From Rhizobacter sp. (lineage in GTDB: Bacteria > Pseudomonadota > Gammaproteobacteria > Burkholderiales > Burkholderiaceae), in the NCBI GenBank assembly GCA_014379885.1, contig JACMKW010000072.1, positions 1-5,624 of the forward strand: a DNA stretch of 5,624 nucleotides, in the 5' to 3' direction. Made by a program: the position numbers and the translations under genes. This document shows, in pieces, positions 1 through 5,624 of the stretch (position 1 is the stretch's first letter; each line of letters begins with the position of its first letter). The notes under the pieces are model-generated. The model was not told the DNA's origin. It ran no database searches and saw only the letters and a program-made list of their open reading frames with translations.

Positions 1-1
1 C

Positions 2-307
2 AGCGCTGCGGGAAAGGTCAAGGAACTGGTCGACGAAGAAGGCAACCCCGAGCTCAAGCTGCGGGTGTTTGTACAGGGTGGTGGTTGCTCCGGCTTCCAG
101 TACGGCTTCACCTTCGACGAAATCGTCAACGAAGACGACACCCAGATGAACAAGAACGGCGTCACGCTGTTGATTGACGCCATGAGCCTGCAGTACCTGG
201 CCGGCGCCGAGATCGACTACAAGGACGATCTGCAAGGTGCCCAGTTCGTGATCAAGAACCCGAATGCAACCACCACTTGCGGGTGCGGCTCCAGTTTCAC
301 CGTCTGA
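2..307 (+). CDS. erpA: Iron-sulfur cluster insertion protein ErpA (5'-truncated)
   Basis: This is an A-type Fe-S carrier (HesB/IscA/ErpA family), which passes assembled clusters to apo-proteins in the cytoplasm. The window opens inside the gene: the frame is open from base 2 and gives 101 residues ending in TGA. Family members are about 115-125 residues, so only a short N-terminal piece is missing. The three cluster-ligand cysteines are visible: C29 of the fragment in [11 protein letters not shown], and C93 and C95 in the C-terminal TTCGCGSSF. The lead-in [13 protein letters not shown] and the glutamate-rich FDEIVNEDD segment fit proteobacterial ErpA better than IscA or SufA. The in-frame GTG at 65 would remove conserved sequence and is not the real start. 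A strong stem-loop follows 14 nt after the stop, so this is the end of its transcript. The ErpA subtype is assigned from sequence resemblance only. Confidence 0.93.
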   Translation, partial: SAAGKVKELVDEEGNPELKLRVFVQGGGCSGFQYGFTFDEIVNEDDTQMNKNGVTLLIDAMSLQYLAGAEIDYKDDLQGAQFVIKNPNATTTCGCGSSFTV

Positions 308-321
308 GCCGATATTTCTGA

Positions 322-355
322 ATGCAAAAGGCCGCCTGCGGGCGGCCTTTTGCAT
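322..355. terminator. Probable bidirectional intrinsic terminator between erpA and anmK
   Basis: The arms ATGCAAAAGGCCGCC (322-336) and GGCGGCCTTTTGCAT (341-355) are exact reverse complements. They form a 15-bp stem with a 4-nt TGCG loop. The GC-rich core sits next to the loop, and the A4/T4 tracts lie at the outer part of the stem, so either strand gives a GC hairpin followed by a short U-run. It lies 14 nt after the erpA stop and 8 nt beyond the anmK stop, the expected place for a shared terminator between convergent genes. The U-tract is only four bases, so efficiency is uncertain. Confidence 0.85.
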
Positions 356-363
356 GCACGGCA

Positions 364-1467
364 TTACGCCGGGTACAGCGCACCCAGCAGGCGTGGTCCG
401 GCGGCGCCGGTGACGGCGCTCAAGTTGCCGGGCTCGCCGTGCAAGTGCTTGTAGGCCAGCCAAGCGAAGGCGGCGGCTTCCACGTGCTGGGCTGGCAGGC
501 CGCGGTCATCGGTGAGGCGTACCGCCATCTTCGGCAGATGGTGTGCCAGGCGTCGCATCAGTTGTTTGTTCAAGGCGCCACCGCCGCACACCAACAGCTC
601 GCTGGCATCGCCCGCATGATCCAGGATGGCGCGAATGCAGGTGATAGCCGTCAACTCGCACAACGTGGCCTGCACGTCCTCGGGCCGGCAGTCCTTGCCG
701 TAGCGATTCAAGCGATCAGCCAGCCAGCCGGCGTTGAACAGGTCGCGGCCGGTGCTCTTGGGCGGCGGGGCGGCGAAATACGGTTCTTGCAGCAACACCT
801 CAAGCAACTGCGGTTGCACGACGCCGCTGGCGGCCCAGGTGCCATCGGCGTCGAAGCGCTGGCCGGTGTGACGCAAGCTCCAGAGATCCATCAGCACGTT
901 GGCCGGGCCGCAGTCGAAGCCCGTGGTTCGTCCATCGGTGAGCAAGGCGGTCAGGTTGCTGATGCCACCGAGGTTGAGCACGGCGCGCGTTTCGCCGGCT
1001 GCACCGAAGAGCGCGCGATGAAAGGCAGCGACCAGCGGTGCGCCCTGGCCGCCCGCGGCAACGTCACGGCTGCGAAAGTCGGCCACCACGGCGATGCCGC
1101 TCTTCTCGGCGAGCAAGGCCGGGTTGTTGATCTGCGAGGTGTAGCCCAGCATCGGCCGGTGGCGCACCGTCTGGCCGTGGCTGCCGATGGCGCGCACGGC
1201 GCTGGGTTGCACTTTGGAATGAGCCAGCAACTCGGCCACGACTTCGATGTAGAGCCCGGCCAAGGTGCTGGCCGCGAGGGCGCAGCGGTGCAACTCATCG
1301 GGGCCGGAGCTGTTGAGCGCCAGCAGCTCGTCGCGCAGCGTTTCGGGGAATGCCCGGTAGGCATGCGACACGACTTTGGGAATGCCTTGTGCCGAGAACT
1401 CGGCCAGCACGCCATCCACGCCGTCGAGCGAGGTGCCCGACATCAACCCTGCGAACAATTCAGCCAT
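364..1467 (-). CDS. anmK: Anhydro-N-acetylmuramic acid kinase AnmK
   Basis: AnmK opens the 1,6-anhydro ring of anhydro-MurNAc and phosphorylates it with ATP to MurNAc-6-phosphate, a cytoplasmic step of peptidoglycan recycling. The 367-residue product has the usual family length and the ASKHA-type kinase motifs in order: GLMSGTSLDGVD (residues 7-18), AIGSHGQTVRH (93-103), ADFRSRDVAAGGQGAP (129-144), LNLGGISNLT (164-173), GFDCGPANVLMD (183-194), STGRDLFN (238-245) and VCGGGALN (293-300). Asp185 in GFDCGP probably corresponds to the catalytic base, and Glu330 in HVEAAAFAWLA to a sugar-binding residue; both equivalences are by analogy. The start at 1467 is chosen because the conserved motif begins six residues later. 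ATGs at 1482 (5 codons upstream) and 1596 (43 codons upstream) are also in frame, and none has a strong ribosome binding site. The chosen ATG lies in a hairpin loop (see the entry at 1455). The gene is intact and ends beside a shared terminator. Confidence 0.95.
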   Translation of the reverse strand: MAELFAGLMSGTSLDGVDGVLAEFSAQGIPKVVSHAYRAFPETLRDELLALNSSGPDELHRCALAASTLAGLYIEVVAELLAHSKVQPSAVRAIGSHGQTVRHRPMLGYTSQINNPALLAEKSGIAVVADFRSRDVAAGGQGAPLVAAFHRALFGAAGETRAVLNLGGISNLTALLTDGRTTGFDCGPANVLMDLWSLRHTGQRFDADGTWAASGVVQPQLLEVLLQEPYFAAPPPKSTGRDLFNAGWLADRLNRYGKDCRPEDVQATLCELTAITCIRAILDHAGDASELLVCGGGALNKQLMRRLAHHLPKMAVRLTDDRGLPAQHVEAAAFAWLAYKHLHGEPGNLSAVTGAAGPRLLGALYPA

Positions 1468-1478
1468 CGCTGAATTGT
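1455..1478 (-). promoter_or_regulatory. Perfect 9-bp hairpin with the anmK start codon in its loop
   Basis: On the + strand ACAATTCAG (1455-1463) and CTGAATTGT (1470-1478) are exact reverse complements around the 6-nt CCATCG (1464-1469). In the anmK mRNA the loop reads CGATGG and contains the initiator ATG (1467-1465). One arm lies just before the start and the other covers codons 2 to 5. No Shine-Dalgarno-like sequence precedes this ATG. The structure could modulate initiation, or it could indicate that the ATG at 1482, just outside the stem, is used instead. The repeat is seen directly; any regulatory function is inference. Confidence 0.4.
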
Positions 1479-1594
1479 GCATGGGCTGGCGGCTCAACTC
1501 GTTACCGACCTTACGGCCATGCTGCAAGGCCAAGCATCCCGCACCAAAGCACTTGCTGGCATCCTGAGCTGACGCAATGACCGGTTGATTTTCC

Positions 1595-2584
1595 ATGCGC
1601 CCTGTGCTCCCTGTGGCCTTGTTGGGGTTGATGATCTCAGTGGCCGCTTGTGGGGGCAGTGATTCGGCCGGCCCGGCGATCGTGCCTGCCCCGGCGCCGA
1701 GCTCACCACCGCCGGCCAGCCCACCAGCGTCCGTCCCGCCGGTAGTGCCGGCCCGTGTGTTGTTCGGCGCGCGCGACGACGTGGACCTGTCGGTCGACGG
1801 CCGCATCTTCGAGGTCGACCTGGCGCAGAACTACAACCCCTGGGTGGCCCCAGCTGGCAACGGCGGCCTGGTCGCGCGGCTGGACTCGGGCGGCTACAAC
1901 GCCGCACCCGGTGTGGAGCTGCGGGGACCGACCACCTTTGTGGGCGGTAGCCAGAACGTGCAGTACACCTCCATCCTCGGTGGGTCCGAGGCCTCGGGCA
2001 ACCACGCGGTGGGCCATCGGGTGTCAATCGCCCGACGGTATTCATCGGTGGCAGCGAGGGGGTGCCTTCACCGTATGCCAGCGTCGGCCTGACCGAGGCC
2101 ACCACCATCGCCTACTACCAGAACCCACCTCTGCCCGAGCACTACTGGCCGGCCGGGCCGGGGCGTGATGCGATCTACACGGGCCCGCGCCCGACCACAG
2201 CGGCCGACTCACGAGTGGCACGCCGGTGATCGGCAACGAGTGGGTATGGATGGAGCACCGGGTTGATTTTTCCAACCACCGCGGCAACGCCCAGGGGCGC
2301 CACTCGCTCGGTGTGTGGACGAGCGATGGTGTGCTGGCCGGCCCGTGCTCGACATCTCGTTGGCGCAGAGCGGCCCCTACAACGCCGCCTACAACATGTT
2401 CAGCACGGTGGAGGGCCTGGGCCACTACTGGAACTACGATTCCACGCGCATGGACAACGACGGCATGGTGATCTCGCGGCCGCGCTTCGTGGGCAACCTC
2501 GGACCCAGCCAGTGGATGGGTCCGCCCGCGGGTTCGTGGCTCGCTGAAGCCGCGCGGTTTTATTCGGCGCTGGCTGCCGCGTAG
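1595..2584 (+). pseudogene. Secreted lipoprotein of unknown function, broken by three -1 frameshifts
   Basis: I do not recognise the family. The ATG at 1595 opens a lipoprotein signal peptide (MRPVLPVALLGLMISVAAC, predicted lipidated Cys19), a Pro/Ala/Ser-rich linker (about residues 25-52) and a Gly/Tyr/Trp-rich domain. Coding sense then moves between frames: frame 2 to about 2012-2035, frame 1 (TVFIGGSEGVPSPYASVGL) to about 2200-2217, frame 3 (GNEWVWMEHRVDFSNHRGN) to about 2331-2345, then frame 2 again (PVLDISLAQSGPYNAAYN). Each change equals one missing base, and adding the three back gives about 330 residues. A triplet pattern F/I-V/L/I-GGS-Q/E recurs at 1937-1954, 1973-1990 and 2041-2058. 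The aromatic segments are loosely reminiscent of concanavalin-A-like polysaccharide lyase or lectin folds, but this is weak. The 3' end overlaps the convergent M23 gene by 25 bp. If a fourth base is missing near 2530, the protein would instead end in GFVAR at the TGA at 2545-2547. No ribosome binding site is evident. Real decay and sequence error cannot be told apart here. Confidence 0.72.
2500..2524. repeat. 8-bp inverted repeat upstream of the convergent gene ends
   Basis: CGGACCCA (2500-2507) and TGGGTCCG (2517-2524) are perfect reverse complements around a 9-nt spacer. The repeat lies inside the lipoprotein reading frame, about 36 nt beyond the stop of the - strand M23 gene. It could form a hairpin at the end of the M23 transcript, but no U-run follows on either strand, so a terminator role is weakly supported. 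It may be a coincidence of GC-rich coding sequence. Confidence 0.25.
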
Positions 2585-3987
2585 AGCTGCGGGTTGGCTG
2601 CTGCCAGCTCAAGCTGCTGACGGAATTGTTTGGCCACCACGGCGAACTGGGCCTGCGCCGCGGCCGACAGAACCACCGCCTCGGAGGTTTTGGCAATGAT
2701 GGTCGGGTTTTGGTGCTGGCCCTTCACGCGCACTTCAAAGTGCAGGTGCGGCCCTGTCGCCCAGCCGGTGGCACCCACAGCGCCGACACGCACGCCCTGT
2801 TCCACGCGCTGGCCCTGACGGACGTCAATGCGGCTCAGGTGGGCGTACAACGTGGTGCGGTCGTTGGAGTGGCGAATTTGAACCACGTTGCCGTAGCCGT
2901 TTTGGCGGCCTGCGAAGTCGACCACGCCGTCGCCCACACTGCGCACCGGGGTGCCGGTGGGGGCGCCATAGTCCACACCGAGGTGGGCGCGCCAAGTCTG
3001 GTGGATGGGGTGCATGCGCATCGCGAAACCCGAGGTCACGCGCGAGAACTCCATCGGGCTGGCGAGGAACGAGCGGCGTTTGCTCTCGCCGTTGAAACCG
3101 TAGTAACCGCCCTTGCTGTTGGCCTCTTGGAACCACACGGCCGCGTAGCTGCGGCCGTTGTTGACGAACTCGGCAGCCAGCACACGGCCCGCGGCTTGGC
3201 TCCAGGTGATGGGTTCGCCGTCGGCTGTGAGCGCTTCGAAGAGGACGCTGAACGTGTCGCCGCGGCGCAGCTCACGATGGAAGTCGATGTCGGTGGAGAA
3301 CATCTCGGCCATCTGGATCGCGACAGGGTCCGGGATGCGGGACTCGTCGGTCGCTGCAAACAGCGAGCTGCGGATGGTGCCGCTGCCCAGCCGCACCTGG
3401 CTTTCGAGTGCGGCTACCTCGACCTGGGCTTGCAGCACACCGTCGACACGCGTGACGCGAAGTCGCGAGAAGTGGGTGCCGTACTGATCGGAGTTTTCAG
3501 CCGGGTAACGCGCCACCAGCTCTTCAAGCGCGCCCGACTCAGCCGCGCGCACCTGCACCATCTTGCCGGCGCGGCCTTCGAGCAGCTTGCGTGCGGTCTT
3601 GTCGCTGCGCAAAAAGGCCGCGGCGGCCACGTCGGACACGTTGAGGCGTGCCAGCAGGCTGTCGGCGGTGTCGGCGCTGCGCGTCAAATCGCTGCGGTAC
3701 AGCTCCACCGAATGGCTGGCCAGGGTTTCCAACTGCGACGTGATGTTTTCAGGAGTGACGATTTCCGTCACCAAGCGCCGTGGGAGGTCGGCTGCGTCGG
3801 GGGCCAGCGGCGCGATACCGAAGGCCGTGACGCCGAAGCCCATCAAGCCCGCCACCAGAACAGCGGTGAGGCTGCGCGGGTGTCGGCCGGCGAATCGGGT
3901 GACTTGCGCGGTAGCCGAAGCGGCGGCGCTTTGAATGGTTTCCAAAGAACTCAATTTGGGTATGGGGCCGTGAGGCCCTGTCTGCAA
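2560..3987 (-). CDS. Membrane-anchored M23 (LytM-type) peptidoglycan endopeptidase
   Basis: This is a predicted zinc metallopeptidase that cuts peptidoglycan cross-links in the periplasm, resembling MepM/OapA-type proteins. The 475-residue product has a short cytoplasmic N-terminus, one hydrophobic anchor (SLTAVLVAGLMGFGVTAFGIA, residues 39-59), a roughly 240-residue periplasmic region typical of larger M23 proteins, and the catalytic domain (about 315-430). Zinc ligands are visible: His335 and Asp339 in HLGVD, and His416 in GPHLHFEV; His383 in YAHL is the expected additional active-site histidine. The tail (residues 438-475) is Ala/Gln-rich. The frame has no ATG or GTG upstream of the anchor. 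The most upstream start is TTG at 3987, and TTG at 3954 and 3945 are alternatives that also keep the anchor. No ribosome binding site is clear for any of them, so the N-terminus is uncertain. Divergent from tyrS; the substrate bond is not determinable from sequence. Confidence 0.92.
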   Translation of the reverse strand: MQTGPHGPIPKLSSLETIQSAAASATAQVTRFAGRHPRSLTAVLVAGLMGFGVTAFGIAPLAPDAADLPRRLVTEIVTPENITSQLETLASHSVELYRSDLTRSADTADSLLARLNVSDVAAAAFLRSDKTARKLLEGRAGKMVQVRAAESGALEELVARYPAENSDQYGTHFSRLRVTRVDGVLQAQVEVAALESQVRLGSGTIRSSLFAATDESRIPDPVAIQMAEMFSTDIDFHRELRRGDTFSVLFEALTADGEPITWSQAAGRVLAAEFVNNGRSYAAVWFQEANSKGGYYGFNGESKRRSFLASPMEFSRVTSGFAMRMHPIHQTWRAHLGVDYGAPTGTPVRSVGDGVVDFAGRQNGYGNVVQIRHSNDRTTLYAHLSRIDVRQGQRVEQGVRVGAVGATGWATGPHLHFEVRVKGQHQNPTIIAKTSEAVVLSAAAQAQFAVVAKQFRQQLELAAANPQLYAAASAE

Positions 3988-4008
3988 GCACCGCGTGAAG
4001 GCGGTGCT
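3964..4008. promoter_or_regulatory. Two tandem hairpins around the M23 gene's TTG start
   Basis: The first hairpin has arms GGGCC (3965-3969) and GGCCC (3974-3978) with loop GTGA. The second has arms AGCACCGC (3987-3994) and GCGGTGCT (4001-4008) with a 6-nt loop. The second stem includes the first base of the TTG at 3987 and would occupy the ribosome-binding region for that start. On the M23 message these look more like leader structure than coding sequence, which favours initiation further in, at TTG 3954 or 3945. Neither hairpin is followed by a U-run, so they are not terminators. A regulatory role is inference. Confidence 0.35.
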
Positions 4009-4155
4009 CTGGTTGGTCTAGCTGCCCGGGGCGTCCACTAGAATCGTGAGCGCTTGGCGGGCCCCTGTTTCACGGGGTGAATCGTCGGGTGCGCGGCAGT
4101 ATAGCGGCCACCCCTTTCTCAATTTCCCGGATATCCCTTCAGGTTCTGTTCCCCT
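4009..4155. promoter_or_regulatory. Divergent M23/tyrS intergenic region, candidate promoters
   Basis: This region must hold the start signals for tyrS to the right and the M23 gene to the left. On the - strand, TATACT (4103-4098) is a good -10 match, but nothing like TTGACA lies 16-18 nt upstream; TTGAGA (4122-4117) is only 13 nt away. On the + strand, TAGAAT (4039-4044) is a possible tyrS -10, with a TTGGTC (4013-4018) too far upstream at 20 nt. A small bulged stem (CCCC 4062-4065 with GGGG 4074-4077) lies in the putative tyrS leader. No T-box-like layout is recognised. An AGG at 4141-4143 is 12 nt from the tyrS ATG, a weak ribosome binding site. None of these calls is firm. Confidence 0.3.
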
Positions 4156-5382
4156 ATGTCACAGCCACCTCAGCACCCCATCACCGACAAGGTTCTTGAG
4201 GCTTTGACCGTCACCCAGCGGGGCTGCGATGAACTGCTGCCGCAGGGCGAATGGCTGGCCAAGCTGGCCAAGTCACATGCAACGGGCGTGCCACTGCGCA
4301 TCAAGCTCGGGTTGGACCCTACGGCGCCCGACATTCACATCGGTCACACCGTCGTGTTGAACAAGATGCGCCAGCTGCAAGACCTGGGGCACCAGGTGAT
4401 CTTCCTGATCGGGGATTTCACCTCCATGATCGGCGACCCTTCGGGCCGCAACACCACCCGCCCGCCGCTCACGCGCGAGCAGATCGAAGCCAACGCCCAG
4501 ACCTACTACCGGCAGGCGAGCCTGGTGCTCGACCCCGGTCGGACCGAGATTCGCTACAACTCCGAGTGGTGTGACCCGCTGGGTGCGCGCGGCATGATCC
4601 AGCTTGCCTCGCGCTACACGGTCGCCCGCATGATGGAGCGCAACGACTTTCACGACCGCTTCAAGGCCGGCACGCCGATCAGCGTGCACGAGTTTCTGTA
4701 TCCGTTGATGCAAGGCTATGACTCGGTGGCGCTCAAGAGTGACTTGGAACTTGGCGGCACCGATCAGAAATTCAACCTGCTGGTGGGCCGAGCTTTACAA
4801 AGCGAATACGGCCAGGAGCCGCAGTGCATCTTGACGATGCCGCTGCTGGAGGGGCTGGACGGCGTCGAGAAAATGTCCAAGAGCAAGGGCAATTACATCG
4901 CCGTCACTGAACCAGCGAACGACATGTTCGCCAAGCTGCTGTCGATCAGCGATGTGCTGATGTGGCGCTACTTCAGCCTGCTGAGTTTTCGTGCAGAGGC
5001 TGACATTGCCAAGCTCAAGGCCGAGGTCGAGGGCGGGCGCAACCCCAAGGACGCGAAGGTGCAGCTGGCCAAGGAAATCACCACACGCTTTCACAGCGCG
5101 GCGGCAGCCGAGGCAGCCGAGGCCGACTTCAACCACCGTGCCAAGGGCGGGGTGCCCGATGAGATTGCCGAAGTCTCGCTCAGCGATGCGCCGCTGGGCA
5201 TTGCTGCCTTGCTCAAGCAGGCGGGGCTGGCTTCCTCAGGCAGCGAAGCCACGCGCCTGATCGAAGGCAACGGTGTGCGTGTGGACGGCGCCGTGGTCAG
5301 CGACAAGGGATTGAAACTCGCCGCCGGCACTTATGTCGTGCAAGTGGGCAAGCGCAAGTTCGCCCGCGTCACCTTGGCGTGA
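4156..5382 (+). CDS. tyrS: Tyrosyl-tRNA synthetase
   Basis: This cytoplasmic class I aminoacyl-tRNA synthetase charges tRNA-Tyr with tyrosine using ATP. The 408-residue product is complete and of normal length. The Rossmann catalytic domain carries HIGH at residues 61-64 (LDPTAPDIHIGHTVVL), DFTSMIGDPSGR (87-98), YPLMQGYDS (182-190), the GGTDQKFN substrate-binding stretch (200-207) and KMSKS at 239-243. An S4 RNA-binding domain occupies about residues 345-408 (LLKQAGLASSGSEATRLIEGN onward). An HIGH signature plus a GGTDQKFN segment fits the TyrRS form common in beta- and many gammaproteobacteria, rather than the E. coli TyrS form. The ATG at 4156 gives the expected N-terminus, although the nearest AGG is 12 nt away. 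The following gene begins at its stop codon, suggesting co-transcription. No frameshift or missing motif is seen. Confidence 0.97.
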   Translation: MSQPPQHPITDKVLEALTVTQRGCDELLPQGEWLAKLAKSHATGVPLRIKLGLDPTAPDIHIGHTVVLNKMRQLQDLGHQVIFLIGDFTSMIGDPSGRNTTRPPLTREQIEANAQTYYRQASLVLDPGRTEIRYNSEWCDPLGARGMIQLASRYTVARMMERNDFHDRFKAGTPISVHEFLYPLMQGYDSVALKSDLELGGTDQKFNLLVGRALQSEYGQEPQCILTMPLLEGLDGVEKMSKSKGNYIAVTEPANDMFAKLLSISDVLMWRYFSLLSFRAEADIAKLKAEVEGGRNPKDAKVQLAKEITTRFHSAAAAEAAEADFNHRAKGGVPDEIAEVSLSDAPLGIAALLKQAGLASSGSEATRLIEGNGVRVDGAVVSDKGLKLAAGTYVVQVGKRKFARVTLA

Positions 5383-5384
5383 AC

Positions 5385-5624
5385 ATGCTTCGCCGCGCGT
5401 TGCTCGCATCGGCGTTGCTCGCAGCGGCCACATGCGCGGCCGCGCCGCCACCGGCCGAGCAGGCTCGCATCGAACGATTGATCCGGTTCGTGGAAGTGCA
5501 GGATGACATTCGTTTCCTGCGCAACGGAAAAGCGTATTCCGCCCAAGACGCCGCCAAGTTCCTGCGTGGCAAGTTCAACAAGATGGGTGAGCACGTGAGC
5601 ACGGCGCAGCAGTTCATCGAACAG
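5385..5624 (+). CDS. DUF5329-like exported protein (3'-truncated)
   Basis: The frame is open from ATG 5385 to the window edge, giving 80 residues with no stop. The N-terminus is a Sec-type signal peptide: two arginines, a Leu/Ala core (LRRALLASALLAAATCAAA) and a likely cleavage before PPPAEQ. A cysteine at position 17 lies in AATC, a poor lipobox, so a soluble periplasmic protein is more likely than a lipoprotein. The mature part (ARIERLIRFVE, then DIRFLRNGKAYSAQDAAKFL) matches my recollection of the DUF5329/YfeK-like family, whose function is unknown to me. The start lies 2 nt after the tyrS stop. A GTG at 5379 is in frame two codons earlier and overlaps that stop as GTGA, so translational coupling to tyrS is plausible. 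Neither start has a clear ribosome binding site. The C-terminus is outside the window. Confidence 0.8.
   Translation, partial: MLRRALLASALLAAATCAAAPPPAEQARIERLIRFVEVQDDIRFLRNGKAYSAQDAAKFLRGKFNKMGEHVSTAQQFIEQ

Noticed and set aside
322..1473. 383-codon open frame on the + strand opposite anmK
   Set aside because: It is antisense to an intact, motif-complete anmK, starts inside the terminator hairpin and gives a low-complexity Ala/Gly/His/Arg/Gln-rich product, typical of a GC-rich shadow frame.
2545..2580. Possible terminator at the palindrome CCGCGCGG followed by TTTTATT
   Set aside because: The palindrome leaves only a 2-nt centre and cannot form a proper hairpin loop, and the site overlaps the stop region of the M23 gene.
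1595..2584. Programmed ribosomal frameshifting to explain the broken lipoprotein gene
   Set aside because: Three separate shifts would be needed in one gene. None sits at an obvious slippery heptamer, so decay or sequence error is simpler.
2626..4041. 471-codon open frame on the + strand opposite the M23 peptidase
   Set aside because: The M23 frame has clear catalytic motifs and a membrane anchor, while this product has no recognisable domain and the biased composition of an antisense shadow.
1..5624. Mobile element, CRISPR array, tRNA, rRNA or riboswitch
   Set aside because: I saw no transposase or integrase, no terminal or tandem repeats, no regularly spaced repeats, no tRNA cloverleaf and no recognisable riboswitch or T-box motif.

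Overview
This 5.6-kb window is GC-rich, gene-dense chromosome, most likely from a betaproteobacterium of the order Burkholderiales (Comamonadaceae-like). That placement is an inference. It rests on base composition, on the protein types, and on my memory that erpA, anmK, an M23 peptidase and tyrS are neighbours in that group. No taxonomic marker gene is present.

Layout from left to right. The 3' part of erpA (Fe-S cluster insertion, + strand) enters from the left edge. It is followed by a perfect 15-bp stem-loop that probably terminates transcription from both sides. anmK (anhydro-N-acetylmuramic acid kinase, - strand) converges on that terminator. On the other side of anmK lies a divergent + strand gene for a predicted secreted lipoprotein of unknown function (1595 to about 2584), broken by three same-direction frameshifts. 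Its 3' end overlaps or abuts the end of a - strand gene for a membrane-anchored M23 (LytM-type) peptidoglycan endopeptidase. A 168-bp divergent intergenic region with several small hairpins separates this peptidase from tyrS (tyrosyl-tRNA synthetase, + strand). A DUF5329-like exported protein starts 2 nt after the tyrS stop and runs off the right edge.

Functionally, anmK and the M23 peptidase both act on peptidoglycan: the peptidase cuts cross-links in the periplasm, and AnmK salvages 1,6-anhydro-MurNAc in the cytoplasm. They are on the same strand, but the broken lipoprotein gene lies between them, so they are probably not one transcript. ErpA and TyrRS are housekeeping genes.

I found no mobile element, CRISPR array, tRNA, rRNA or clear new system. 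The points most worth checking are the three-frameshift lipoprotein gene (real decay or sequence error), the anmK start codon in the loop of a perfect 9-bp hairpin, and the M23 gene with no ATG or GTG start, whose most upstream TTG sits against tandem hairpins.
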